This document shows positions 1 through 8,451 of a DNA stretch of 38,266 nucleotides, one piece after another (the first letter of the stretch is position 1; every line of letters begins with the position of its first letter). The stretch is from NCBI RefSeq assembly GCF_003205295.1, contig NZ_QJRP01000042.1, forward strand, positions 1 to 38,266. The letters run 5' to 3'. The notes under the pieces were generated by a model. It was not told where the DNA came from, made no database searches, and saw only the letters and a program-made list of their open reading frames with translations. Source of the DNA: Pseudomonas mosselii (GTDB lineage Bacteria; Pseudomonadota; Gammaproteobacteria; Pseudomonadales; Pseudomonadaceae). The position numbers and the translations under genes were made by a program.

Positions 1-361
1 CCCAATACCCAGCCTCCACCGCCGCACGCAGCTCAGGCAGCAACAAAGACTGAATCCGCATGAACAACGCAAACATGACTATCCCCCCGCCAATCATCAG
101 CTGCACGTAACGAGGCGCGGTCTCGAACCCGGCAAACCGCAGGTGAATCATCCCGACCCCGCTGACAGCCAATACCGCCACCGCCAGCCAGACCCATCTG
201 AAGAACCGCTGGAAAACCTCCACCCACAACCGCAGCCGCGCAGGCCCCTCCAGCGCGGCAACCGTTGCCGGCCGCAGCACCAGCCAGGCGAAGAACATCC
301 CCCCGACCCAGACGAGGGCGGCCAGGACATGCAAGGTGTAGGGCAGGGCAAAGGCAAGCAT
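1..361 (-). CDS. CopD-like integral membrane protein (3' end outside window)
   Basis: The minus-strand frame entering from the left edge encodes about 120 N-terminal residues of a very hydrophobic protein. Likely membrane segments lie near residues 4-29, 54-74 and 86-108. The opening LHVLAALVWVGGM, with a His inside the first helix followed by W-x-GG, is typical of CopD/YebZ-type copper-resistance and heme-associated membrane domains. I chose the ATG at 361 because a GGAG lies 6 nt upstream. An in-frame ATG four codons earlier, at 373, has no ribosome-binding site. The gene is divergent from dinG with a spacer of about 100 bp. A role in copper handling or a heme-linked membrane function is inferred from the fold only. 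The C-terminus is not visible, so whether this is a free CopD-like protein or part of a larger one cannot be told. Confidence 0.72.
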   Translation of the reverse strand, partial: MLAFALPYTLHVLAALVWVGGMFFAWLVLRPATVAALEGPARLRLWVEVFQRFFRWVWLAVAVLAVSGVGMIHLRFAGFETAPRYVQLMIGGGIVMFALFMRIQSLLLPELRAAVEAGYW

Positions 362-459
362 CCGGATCTCCATGCGGCACAAAGGGCAATAGCGGGGTAT
401 GATAGCCGGCCCATGCGAAACACTGAAAATATATCCAGCCCTCCGGGCGCCTGCAGACC

Positions 460-2604
460 ATGATCAGCAACGAACTCAAAGCCACCATCCAGGGCGCCTA
501 CTCGCGTTTCCTCGAAGCCAAAAGCCTCAAGCCACGCTACGGCCAGCGCCTGATGATCGCCGAAGTGGCCAAGGTGCTCGGCGACATCGCCTGCGACGAC
601 GACGGCCGCCGTGCCGGCGAGCCCGCCGTGGTGGCTGTCGAGGCCGGCACCGGTACCGGCAAGACCGTCGCCTACAGCCTGGCCGCGATCCCCGCCGCCA
701 AGGCCGCCGGCAAGCGCCTGGTAATCGCCACCGCGACCGTGGCCCTGCAAGAGCAGATCGTCTTCAAGGACCTGCCCGACCTGATGCGCAACAGCGGGCT
801 GAACTTCAGCTTTGCCCTGGCCAAGGGGCGCGGCCGCTACCTGTGCCTGTCCAAGCTGGACATCCTCCTGCAGGAAGGCCACGCCCAATCGGCCACCGCC
901 CAGTTGTTCGAGGAAGAGGGCTTTCGCATCGAGGTTGACGAGCGCAGCCAGAAATTGTTCAACAGCATGATCGAGAAGCTCGCCGGCAACCGCTGGGACG
1001 GCGACCGCGACAGCTGGTCGGAGGCTGTCGAGGACCAGGACTGGGCACGCCTGACCACCGACCACAGCCAGTGCACCGGCCGGCATTGCCCGAACTTCCA
1101 GCAGTGCGTGTTCTACAAGGCCCGTGAAGGCATGGGCAAGGTCGACGTGATCGTCACCAACCACGACATGGTCCTGGCCGACCTGGCCCTGGGCGGTGGC
1201 GCCGTGCTGCCCGACCCGCGCGACACCATGTACGTGTTCGACGAAGGCCACCACCTGCCCGACAAGGCCATCGGCCACTTCGCCCACTATTCGCGCCTGC
1301 GCTCCACCGCCGACTGGCTGGAGCAGACCGCCAAGAACCTGACCAAGCTGCTGGCCCAGCATCCGCTGCCGGGCGACCTTGGCAAGTACATCGAGCAGGT
1401 TCCGGAGCTGGCGCGGGAGGTCCGCACCCAGCAGCAGTTCATGTTCACCCTCTGTGAGCAGGTGGCGGATTTTCGCGCCGGCGAGGACATGGAAGGCCGT
1501 GACCGCCCGCGCTACCGTTTCGAAGGCGGCGTGGTGCCGGAGCAGATCCGCGAGGTCGGCATCGAGCTCAAGAAAGGCTTCGCCCGCCTCAACGACCTGT
1601 TCACCCGCCTGGCCGACCTGCTCAAGGAAGGCATGGACGGCGAGAACAACATCGGTATCGCCAGCCACCAGGCCGAAGAGTGGTACCCGCTGTTCGGCAG
1701 CCTGGTGACCCGCGCCCAGGGTAACTGGGAGCTGTGGACCGCGTTCACCGCCGAAGACCCGGAAGACAATCCGCCCATGGCCCGCTGGCTGACCCTGGCC
1801 GAAAGCGGCGCGCTGTTCGACATCGAGGTCAACGCAAGCCCCATCCTGGCCGCCGAGATGCTGCGCAAGAGCTTGTGGAACGTGGCTCATGGCGCCCTGG
1901 TGACCTCGGCGACGCTGACCGCCCTGGGCAAGTTCGACCGCTTCCGCATGCGTTCGGGCCTGCCTCGCGACGCAGTGCAGTGCGTGGTACCCAGCCCGTT
2001 CGTGCATGGCGACGCCGGCCTGCTGCGAGTGCCCGACCTGGGCGCCGATCCGCGGGACGCCACGGCGCACACCGCGGCGATCATCCGCGAGCTGCCGGGC
2101 ATCGTCGAGGATGCGCGTGGCGCACTGGTGCTGTTCTCCTCGCGCAAGCAGATGCAGGACGTGTTCGACGGCCTGGACCGCGACTGGCGCAAGCTGGTGC
2201 TGATCCAGGGCAACCTGTCCAAGCAGGAAACCCTGAACAAGCACAAGGCGCGGGTCGACGACGGCCAGCACAGCGTGTTGTTCGGCCTGGCCAGTTTCGC
2301 CGAGGGTGTCGACCTGCCGGGTGCCTACTGCGAGCACGTGGTGATCGCCAAGATCCCCTTCGCGGTACCGGATGATCCGGTCGAGGCCGCGTTGGCCGAG
2401 TGGATCGAGGCCCGTGGCGGCAACCCGTTCATGGAAATCGCCGTGCCCGACGCCTCGCTGCGCCTGATCCAGGCCTGTGGCCGGCTGCTGCGCACCGAGC
2501 AGGACCGTGGCGTCATCACCTTGCTTGACCGCCGTCTGGTCACGCAACGCTACGGCAAGGCTATCCTCAATGCGCTGCCACCGTTCCGACGGGAAATCGG
2601 CTGA
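460..2604 (+). CDS. dinG: ATP-dependent DNA helicase DinG (XPD-like, Fe-S)
   Basis: This is a 714-residue superfamily-2 helicase of the DinG/XPD type, which unwinds 5'-3' and resolves DNA damage intermediates, R-loops and D-loops. Walker A is at residues 61-69 (EAGTGTGKT) and the Walker B DEGH box is at 261-264. The four cysteines of the Fe-S cluster are visible as C129, C205, C210 and C216, spaced as in DinG. The helicase motif VI region QACGRLLR is at 671-678. Full length matches the pseudomonad family. The gene is divergent from the CopD-like gene and is followed 81 bp later by an unrelated secreted glycosidase gene, so it is probably monocistronic. In E. coli dinG is LexA-controlled, but I see no CTG-N10-CAG operator in the short upstream spacer. 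Confidence 0.95.
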   Translation: MISNELKATIQGAYSRFLEAKSLKPRYGQRLMIAEVAKVLGDIACDDDGRRAGEPAVVAVEAGTGTGKTVAYSLAAIPAAKAAGKRLVIATATVALQEQIVFKDLPDLMRNSGLNFSFALAKGRGRYLCLSKLDILLQEGHAQSATAQLFEEEGFRIEVDERSQKLFNSMIEKLAGNRWDGDRDSWSEAVEDQDWARLTTDHSQCTGRHCPNFQQCVFYKAREGMGKVDVIVTNHDMVLADLALGGGAVLPDPRDTMYVFDEGHHLPDKAIGHFAHYSRLRSTADWLEQTAKNLTKLLAQHPLPGDLGKYIEQVPELAREVRTQQQFMFTLCEQVADFRAGEDMEGRDRPRYRFEGGVVPEQIREVGIELKKGFARLNDLFTRLADLLKEGMDGENNIGIASHQAEEWYPLFGSLVTRAQGNWELWTAFTAEDPEDNPPMARWLTLAESGALFDIEVNASPILAAEMLRKSLWNVAHGALVTSATLTALGKFDRFRMRSGLPRDAVQCVVPSPFVHGDAGLLRVPDLGADPRDATAHTAAIIRELPGIVEDARGALVLFSSRKQMQDVFDGLDRDWRKLVLIQGNLSKQETLNKHKARVDDGQHSVLFGLASFAEGVDLPGAYCEHVVIAKIPFAVPDDPVEAALAEWIEARGGNPFMEIAVPDASLRLIQACGRLLRTEQDRGVITLLDRRLVTQRYGKAILNALPPFRREIG

Positions 2605-2685
2605 GCGCCGGAGCAAGATGCACATCCCGTTGTCCATTACTCGATTGCGAGCCCATGACGGGTTCCGAAGGAGAGTCACCGCCCT

Positions 2686-4914
2686 ATGATCCGCCGCACC
2701 CTGCCTGTCGTGTTCTCCCTGTTGTTCAGTGCGCCCTTGCTGGCCGGGCAACAGACGCTGTTCAGTTTCGTGCGCCCGGCCTCGGTGGTGAATGTCGTCA
2801 CCCAGGACGCCAGCCTGCCGCAGTACAACGCGGAACAGACAGCCGAAGGCGAAGTGTTGCGGCGGGTGGTGTTCAACCCGGTGGCGCAGCCGACCCTGCG
2901 CCTCGCGCCGCAAGGCGGAGCGTGGGACTGGAGCGCCGGCCAGGCACTGACCCTGCGCCTGCAGAGCGGGATGGACTGGGCGCTGACCGTCGATGTGACG
3001 GTGCAAAGCAGCGATGGACGTACCCTCACCAGCCGCATCGACCTGCCGGCCGGGCCCGCGCAGACCGTGATGGTTCCGCTCAAGGCCAGTTCGCCGCTGA
3101 GCCAGGGCATGCGTGCCGGGCCGCCGATGCCCTGGACCTTCGAAGGGCAACGCTTGCTGCTCACCAGCAGCGAAGGCGCGGTGGACCTGGCGCAGGTCAC
3201 TTCGATCAGCCTGAGCATTCCCGGCCCCAAGGTGGCCCAGAGCCTGTTGATCGAGAAAGTCGGCCTGCAGGATGACGACCAGGCGTTCAAGGCTGCCTAC
3301 AGCGAATTGATCGATGCCTATGGGCAGTCGACTCGTGGTCGCTGGCCGGAGAAGATCGTCGGCGATGAGCAGCTCAAGGTCGCCGACAACCGTGAACAGG
3401 CACAACTCAAGGCCTGGCTGGCCGAGCGAAAAAAACTCAAGCTGGACACCTATGGCGGCCTGCTCGCGGGGCCGGCTTTCGAAGCCAAGGGTTTCTTCCG
3501 CACCGAGAAGCGCGACGGGCGCTGGTACCTGGTGACGCCCGACGGGCATCCGTTCTATTCGCTCGGCGTCAATGCCGTTGCCGCCGATGGCGGGCGCACC
3601 TATGTCGCCGGCCGCGAAGGCATGTTCAAGGGCTTGCCAGGCGAGGGCGAAGCCATGAACGCCTTCTACGGCGAGGGCAATAACGACGACGGTAATGCCT
3701 CGTCCCAGGGCCGGGGCTTCAAGCAAGGGCGCTGGTTCGATTTCTATGCGGCCAACCTGCAGCGCACCTACGGCAAGCCTTGCCCACAGGATGGCACGGC
3801 CTGCCCGGCGCCGGCCTTGGACGCCCAACGCTGGCAGGCCCACACCCTGGACCGCCTGCAGGCCTGGGGCTTCAACACCCTCGGCAACTGGAGCGACCCG
3901 ACGCTCGCTCAAGCCAAGCGCCTGCCGTTTACCTTGCCATTGTCGATTGTCGGTGATTACGCCAGCATCAGTACCGGCATGGACTGGTGGGGACGCATGC
4001 CCGACCCGTTCGACCCGCGCTTCGCCATGGCGACCGAGCGCGCCGTGGCGATCGCCGCCCGGGATCATCGCGACGATCCCTGGCTGATCGGTTATTTCGC
4101 CGACAACGAACTGGCCTGGGCCGCCCCCGGCGACGATCCCAAGGCACGCTATGGCCTGGCCTACGGCACCTTGCGCCTGACCACCGATGTACCGGCCAAG
4201 CGTGCTTTCCTCAAGCAGCTCCGGGACAAGTACCGCAACCAGGAAGGGTTGTCCAAGGCCTGGGGGATCGAGCTGACTGCCTGGGAACTGATGGAGGACC
4301 CGGGATTCGAGGCACCCTTGCCCAACCCCGAACACCCGGAAATCGAGCGCGACTACCAGTATTTCCAGCAGGTGTTTGCCGAAACCTATTTCAAGACCAT
4401 TTCCGATGCCCTGAAATGGCATGCGCCCAATCATCTGCTGCTGGGCGGACGCTACGCGGTCAGCACGCCCGAGGCGGTGAAGGCCTGCGCCAGGTTCTGC
4501 GATGTGCTGAGCTTCAACTTCTATACCTTGAAGCCTGAAGACGGCTACGATTTCGCCCGGTTGGCCGAGCTGGACAAGCCCGTGCTGGTCTCGGAGTTCC
4601 AGTTCGGTTCCCGCGACCGTGGCCCGTTCTGGCCAGGCCCGCTGGAAGTGGCCCGCGAGGAAGATCGCGGCCCGGCCTACGCCAACTTCCTCAAAGCCGC
4701 CATGGCCCAGCCGATGATCGTCGGCGCGCACTGGTTCCAGTATCTCGACCAACCGGCCAGCGGCAGGCTGCTGGATGGCGAGAACGGCCATCTGGGCCTG
4801 GTGGCCATTACCGACGTGAGCTACCCGGGCTTCGTCGAAACCGTGCGCCGGAGCAACCTGCAGATCCTCACGCAGCTACGCACCGAACTGGACAAGCCCG
4901 CCCCAAAAAAATGA
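2686..4914 (+). CDS. Secreted glycoside hydrolase, GH50/agarase-like
   Basis: This 742-residue protein has a Sec signal peptide (residues 1 to about 20, MIRRTLPVVF... ending SAPLLAG), so it acts in the periplasm or outside the cell. Residues about 25-195 look like a beta-rich carbohydrate-binding-like module. From about 260 on, the sequence reads as a (beta/alpha)8 glycosidase: GFFRTEKRDGRWYLVTPDGH resembles the opening of GH50 beta-agarases. Two glutamates fit clan-A catalysis: E475 in GYFADNELAWA (acid/base) and E637 in VLVSEFQFGS (nucleophile). Substrate is unknown. Agar is improbable for a soil or plant pseudomonad, and a different beta-linked polysaccharide is my inference. AAGGAG lies upstream of the ATG with a rather long spacer of about 12 nt. 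No transporter, regulator or other polysaccharide gene accompanies it. Confidence 0.8.
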   Translation: MIRRTLPVVFSLLFSAPLLAGQQTLFSFVRPASVVNVVTQDASLPQYNAEQTAEGEVLRRVVFNPVAQPTLRLAPQGGAWDWSAGQALTLRLQSGMDWALTVDVTVQSSDGRTLTSRIDLPAGPAQTVMVPLKASSPLSQGMRAGPPMPWTFEGQRLLLTSSEGAVDLAQVTSISLSIPGPKVAQSLLIEKVGLQDDDQAFKAAYSELIDAYGQSTRGRWPEKIVGDEQLKVADNREQAQLKAWLAERKKLKLDTYGGLLAGPAFEAKGFFRTEKRDGRWYLVTPDGHPFYSLGVNAVAADGGRTYVAGREGMFKGLPGEGEAMNAFYGEGNNDDGNASSQGRGFKQGRWFDFYAANLQRTYGKPCPQDGTACPAPALDAQRWQAHTLDRLQAWGFNTLGNWSDPTLAQAKRLPFTLPLSIVGDYASISTGMDWWGRMPDPFDPRFAMATERAVAIAARDHRDDPWLIGYFADNELAWAAPGDDPKARYGLAYGTLRLTTDVPAKRAFLKQLRDKYRNQEGLSKAWGIELTAWELMEDPGFEAPLPNPEHPEIERDYQYFQQVFAETYFKTISDALKWHAPNHLLLGGRYAVSTPEAVKACARFCDVLSFNFYTLKPEDGYDFARLAELDKPVLVSEFQFGSRDRGPFWPGPLEVAREEDRGPAYANFLKAAMAQPMIVGAHWFQYLDQPASGRLLDGENGHLGLVAITDVSYPGFVETVRRSNLQILTQLRTELDKPAPKK

Positions 4915-4933
4915 GCGCTGTCCCTGGGGGTGC

Positions 4934-4967
4934 TTTCGTGGGAGTGGGCTTGCACCGCGATAGCGTT
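4934..4967. repeat. Degenerate single REP half-site
   Basis: The stretch CGTGGGAGTGGGCTTGCACC followed by GCGATAG matches one arm of the REP palindrome at 17415-17479 with a few substitutions and has no partner arm nearby. It sits between the glycosidase and serine-hydrolase genes. It is probably a decayed REP element and has no coding role. Confidence 0.4.
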
Positions 4968-5083
4968 CCACCAGGGAACAAGCGCGCCCCTGGCAACCAC
5001 CCAGCCATATCCAGTTTGCAAATCGCCCAACTACTGAAACAATGCACCCCTTTGCAAGCCAGGCCGTACAGAGAGGTAGTCGG

Positions 5084-6229
5084 GTGCAGATCCAGGGTCA
5101 CTATGAGCTGAAGTTCGAGGCGGTGCGCGATGCCTTCGCCGCGTTGTTCGAGGATCCCCAGGAGCGTGGTGCCGCATTGTGCATCCAGGTCGGCGGCGAG
5201 ACCGTGGTCGACCTGTGGGCCGGCAGCGCCGACAAGGACGGCCGCGAGGCCTGGCACAGCGACACCATCGCCAACCTGTTCTCCTGCACCAAGACCTTCA
5301 CTGCCGTTACCGCCTTGCAGCTGGTAGGCGAGGGCAAACTGGCCCTCGATGCGCCGGTGGCGCGCTACTGGCCGGAGTTCGCCCAGGCCGGCAAGGAACA
5401 GGTCACCCTGCGCCAGTTGCTCAGCCACCGTGCCGGCCTGCCGGCCATTCGCGAGCTGCTGCCGGCCGAGGCGCTGTACGACTGGCAAGCCATGGTCGAT
5501 GCCCTGGCAGCCGAGGCCCCCTGGTGGACACCCGGCAGCGAACACGGTTACGCGGCAATCACCTATGGCTGGCTGATCGGGGAGCTGATCCGCCGCGCCG
5601 ACGGCCGCGGGCCCGGCGACTCGATCGTGGCCCGCACCGCCCGTCCATTGGGTCTGGATTTCCATGTCGGCCTGGCGGACGACGAGTTCCACCGCGTGGC
5701 GCATATCGCACGCGGCAAGGGTAACCCCGGGGACGCCGCGGCCCAGCGCCTGCTGCAGGTCACGATGCGCGAGCCCGAGGCCCTGTCCACCCGGGCCTTC
5801 ACCAACCCACCGGCGATCCTCACCAGCACCAACAAGCCCGAATGGCGACGCATGCAGCAGCCGGCGGCCAATGGCCACGGCAACGCCCGCAGCCTCGCGG
5901 GCTTCTATGCCGGCCTGCTCGACGGCAGCCTGCTGGAGTCCGAGCTGCTCGACGAACTGACCCGCGAGCACAGCCTCGGCCAGGACCGCACCCTGTTGAC
6001 CCAGACGCGCTTCGGCCTGGGCTGCATGCTCGACCAGCCAGAGGTGGCCAACGCCACCTTCGGCCTTGGCGCACGGGCGTTCGGCCATCCCGGTGCGGGC
6101 GGCTCGGTCGGTTTTGCCGATCCCGAACACGACGTGGCCTTTGGCTTCGTTACCAATACCCTTGGCCCCTACGTGCTGATGGACCCGCGCGCCCAACACC
6201 TAGTGCGGGTCCTTGGCAGTTGCCTTTGA
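5084..6229 (+). CDS. Serine hydrolase, beta-lactamase/EstB family
   Basis: This 381-residue penicillin-binding-protein-like serine hydrolase belongs to the beta-lactamase/transpeptidase-like fold. The nucleophile is in the S-x-x-K motif at S67-C-T-K70. The second motif tyrosine is Y156 in PGSEHGYAAITYGW, where the usual Tyr-x-Asn reads Y-A-A as in EstB-type carboxylesterases, and HPGAGGS near residue 330 supplies the third motif. There is no signal peptide, so it is probably a cytoplasmic esterase, not a peptidoglycan enzyme or true lactamase. I start it at GTG 5084, which has AGAGG 7 nt upstream. An in-frame ATG at 5042 would add 14 atypical residues without a ribosome-binding site. Its substrate is unknown. 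It stands alone between the glycosidase gene and the OmpA-lipoprotein gene. Confidence 0.88.
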   Translation: MQIQGHYELKFEAVRDAFAALFEDPQERGAALCIQVGGETVVDLWAGSADKDGREAWHSDTIANLFSCTKTFTAVTALQLVGEGKLALDAPVARYWPEFAQAGKEQVTLRQLLSHRAGLPAIRELLPAEALYDWQAMVDALAAEAPWWTPGSEHGYAAITYGWLIGELIRRADGRGPGDSIVARTARPLGLDFHVGLADDEFHRVAHIARGKGNPGDAAAQRLLQVTMREPEALSTRAFTNPPAILTSTNKPEWRRMQQPAANGHGNARSLAGFYAGLLDGSLLESELLDELTREHSLGQDRTLLTQTRFGLGCMLDQPEVANATFGLGARAFGHPGAGGSVGFADPEHDVAFGFVTNTLGPYVLMDPRAQHLVRVLGSCL

Positions 6230-6230
6230 T

Positions 6231-6252
6231 CGGGTAATGCGGGTATTGCCCG
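6231..6252 (+). terminator. Possible weak hairpin after the esterase gene
   Basis: CGGGTAAT pairs with ATTGCCCG (one G-U) around the hexamer gcgggt, starting one base after the stop codon. No T-run follows, so this is at best a weak or factor-dependent terminator, or an mRNA 3' stabiliser. Confidence 0.35.
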
Positions 6253-6328
6253 GACCCTTTGACTATCCTCAATGCCAACGCCTGACGCGTATGGGCAAAA
6301 TTTCTTTCTATTTCATGGTGTATCGCTG

Positions 6329-7294
6329 ATGTCTTCACATAAAACCTTAGCACTCGCCCTGTGCCTGGCCATGACCGGCTGCGCCAGCCATTCCCAGGAC
6401 TCCGCCAAGGACAGTGGCCTGAACTGGTGGCCCTTCGGCTCGGACAAGGTCGCCGACAAGGAAGTGAAGGAGGCCGTCGTCGAAAACGTCGCCAAGGCCG
6501 ATGCCAAGTCCGAAAGCGCCAGCCGTTGGTGGTGGCCGTTCGGTAGCGACGAGAAGAAGGACAAGGTCGCGGCGGTGCCGAAGATCGACCAGAAGGCCAC
6601 CCAGGCCTGGCTTGACCAGTACGAGCCAAAGGTCCGCGAAGCGATCAAGGGCAGCAAGTTCGAACTCGAACGCCGTGAGGATGTGCTGGCGGTGACCATT
6701 CCGGTGGACAGTTCCTACAACCCGGACCGTCCGAACATGCTGCTGCCGGTCACCCTCGGCCCGATCACCCAAGTGGCCAAGGCCATCGAGACCGACACCA
6801 AGACCGCCGTGCTGGTGCTTGGCCACGCCGACAGCAGCGGCGCTACCGCCGCCAACCAGAAGCTCAGCCTCGAGCGCGCCGCCTCGGTATCGGCAATCTT
6901 CCGCCTCAGCGGCCTGCAGCGTGACCGCCTGATGCTCAAGGGCATGGGCTCGGTAATGCCGCGCGCCGCCAACGACAGCGCAGAGGGTCGCGCCCTGAAC
7001 CGCCGCGTCGAGCTGCTGCTGACCCCGCAGAACACCATGATCGCGCTGCTGGCCAAGTACCAGCAGGCCGCTCCGGCACCGGCCCCGGCGGCAATGGTCG
7101 CCACCCAGGACGCCAAGGCCCCGGCGGCCAAGGCCGCTGCCAAGCCAGCCGCGAAAAAGCCGGCCGCCAAGGCCAAGGCACCTGCCAAGGCCAGCACCGC
7201 CGCGAAGAAGAAAGCCGCTCCGGCCAAGCCCGCCGCGAAGAAGGCCGCCACCGACAAGAAAGTCGCCGCCAACAGCCCTGCGAAGACCAACTGA
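6329..7294 (+). CDS. OmpA-family lipoprotein with Lys/Ala/Pro-rich tail
   Basis: This 321-residue predicted lipoprotein has a signal sequence ending in the lipobox LAMTGC (C18). Tryptophan-rich WWPFGSD / WWWPFGSDE repeats occur near residues 34 and 69. An OmpA-like peptidoglycan-binding domain spans about 130-240, with LGHADSSGATAANQKLSLER and RALNRRVELLL as landmarks. From about 250 the protein becomes a low-complexity Ala/Lys/Pro tail rich in AAKPAAKK-type repeats, like histone H1 or the P. aeruginosa AlgP C-terminus. The protein should anchor in the outer membrane and bind murein, leaving the cationic tail free in the periplasm. I reject the upstream ATG at 6272 because the lipoprotein signal begins at 6329. 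pdxH follows after 19 bp and is probably co-transcribed. Confidence 0.85.
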   Translation: MSSHKTLALALCLAMTGCASHSQDSAKDSGLNWWPFGSDKVADKEVKEAVVENVAKADAKSESASRWWWPFGSDEKKDKVAAVPKIDQKATQAWLDQYEPKVREAIKGSKFELERREDVLAVTIPVDSSYNPDRPNMLLPVTLGPITQVAKAIETDTKTAVLVLGHADSSGATAANQKLSLERAASVSAIFRLSGLQRDRLMLKGMGSVMPRAANDSAEGRALNRRVELLLTPQNTMIALLAKYQQAAPAPAPAAMVATQDAKAPAAKAAAKPAAKKPAAKAKAPAKASTAAKKKAAPAKPAAKKAATDKKVAANSPAKTN

Positions 7295-7313
7295 TCGTCA
7301 AGGAAACGCAGTC

Positions 7314-7961
7314 ATGACCCAATCCCTGGCCGATATGCGCCGCGACTACACCCGTGATGGCCTGGCTGAAGCCCAGGCCCCGGGGGAGCCGTTCGCGCTG
7401 TTCCATCACTGGTTCGCCGATGCGCTGAAGACCGAGCAGCTGCCGGTGGAAGCCAACGCCATGACCCTGGCGACCGTCGACGCCGACGGCCGTCCGCATT
7501 GCCGGGTGCTGTTGCTCAAGGCCCTCGATGCCCGGGGGTTCACCTTCTTCACCAATTACGAAAGCGCCAAGGGCCAGCACATCGCGGCGAACCCTTTCGC
7601 GGCCATGACCTTCTTCTGGCCGGCGCTGGAGCGTCAGGTGCGAATCGAAGGGCAGGTGGAAAAGGTCACGGCCAAGGAGTCGGACGATTACTACCAAGTG
7701 CGTCCTTTAGGCAGTCGCCTGGGCGCCTGGGCGTCGCCGCAGAGCCGGGTGATTGCCGACCGTGAGGAGCTCGAGGGGTTGGTCAAGGCCACCGAGGCGC
7801 GCTTTTCCGACACGCAACCGCATTGCCCGGAACACTGGGGCGGCTACCGCCTGGTGCCGGAGCGTGTCGAGTTCTGGCAGGGAAGGGCAAGTCGCTTACA
7901 TGACCGGTTGAACTACCGACTGGTCGATGGTCAGTGGCTACGCGAGCGCCTGGCGCCCTGA
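7314..7961 (+). CDS. pdxH: Pyridoxine/pyridoxamine 5'-phosphate oxidase
   Basis: This 215-residue FMN enzyme oxidises pyridoxine 5'-phosphate or pyridoxamine 5'-phosphate to pyridoxal 5'-phosphate, the last step of de novo B6 synthesis and of salvage. Length is standard for PdxH. Family landmarks are visible: the substrate/FMN segment RPHCRVLLLKALDARGFTFF, the YESAKGQ stretch, LGSRLGAWASPQSR, and the C-terminal VEFWQGRASRLHDR with its phosphate- and substrate-binding arginines. AAGGAA precedes the ATG by 8 nt. It lies 19 bp downstream of the OmpA-type lipoprotein gene on the same strand. A REP pair begins just after its stop and separates it from the convergent small membrane-protein gene. 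Confidence 0.97.
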   Translation: MTQSLADMRRDYTRDGLAEAQAPGEPFALFHHWFADALKTEQLPVEANAMTLATVDADGRPHCRVLLLKALDARGFTFFTNYESAKGQHIAANPFAAMTFFWPALERQVRIEGQVEKVTAKESDDYYQVRPLGSRLGAWASPQSRVIADREELEGLVKATEARFSDTQPHCPEHWGGYRLVPERVEFWQGRASRLHDRLNYRLVDGQWLRERLAP

Positions 7962-7966
7962 TATGC

Positions 7967-8069
7967 GGGGCCGCTGCGCGCCCCATCGCGGCACAAGGCC
8001 GCTCCTACAGGAATCGCGTAACCCCTGTAGGAGCGGCCTTGTGCCGCGATAGGCTGCAAAGCAGCCCCA
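7967..8069. repeat. REP pair (GCGGCACAAGGCCGCTCCTAC type)
   Basis: Two inverted copies (core 7985-8011 and 8024-8050) of ATCGCGGCACAAGGCCGCTCC plus TACAGG surround a 12-bp spacer. Outer GC-rich arms (GGGGCCGCTGCGC on the left, GCTGCAAAGCAGCCCC on the right) complete a BIME-like unit. It lies between the convergent pdxH and small membrane-protein genes and may form a transcript-end structure. Confidence 0.9.
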
Positions 8070-8072
8070 GCA

Positions 8073-8303
8073 TTACCGATACCCCGCCGCTTCCCGCTCC
8101 AGCCACGCCGCCAACTCCTTGCGCCGCACCTTCTCCACCCGCGCCCGCTCCAGCAGCTTGAGCATGAAATCCCGCTTCGCCGGGTCCTCTCCCGCCAGCG
8201 ACAACGCCAGGTCGCGGTCCATCCAGCGCCGCATGCGCACATAAAGCCAGCCGTGAAAATACAGGCCGGCGATAGTCACCACGACGACGATGAAGTAATC
8301 CAT
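8073..8303 (-). CDS. Small single-pass membrane protein, function unknown
   Basis: This 76-residue protein has one N-terminal membrane segment (MDYFIVVVVTIAGLYFHGWL, residues 1-20). An arginine-rich cytoplasmic part follows (VRMRRWMDRDLALSLAG...), ending in a predicted charged helix that carries KLLERARVEKVRRKELAAWL. I do not recognise the family beyond an impression that similar short proteins occur in other pseudomonads. I chose the ATG at 8303 because AAGGAT precedes it at normal spacing and the membrane segment starts there. A longer frame from 8336 would add 11 residues without a ribosome-binding site. It is convergent with pdxH across a REP pair and divergent from the glycine-zipper lipoprotein gene. 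Confidence 0.72.
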   Translation of the reverse strand: MDYFIVVVVTIAGLYFHGWLYVRMRRWMDRDLALSLAGEDPAKRDFMLKLLERARVEKVRRKELAAWLEREAAGYR

Positions 8304-8451
8304 GGCTATCCTTGGTCTCACGTGAAAGCCCGCCACCTAAGTCGACGCAGGCTGTACCTGGGCTGAATGAAAACAATTTTATAACGTTTGCGCCGTGACA
8401 CTTGTCAAGGTGCGGAGTCTAATGGACACCTGTCTTATGGAGATTGACCCC

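Noticed and set aside
148..4791. A very long open frame (over 1500 codons) on the minus strand opposite dinG and the glycosidase
   Set aside because: It is antisense to two well-supported genes, its translation is low-complexity Gly/Gln/Ala/Leu-rich with no domain, and such stop-free antisense frames are usual in GC-rich Pseudomonas coding DNA.
5084..6229. Serine hydrolase as a class C beta-lactamase
   Set aside because: It has no signal peptide, Y-A-A in place of Y-x-N and no K-T-G, so an EstB-type esterase is more likely.
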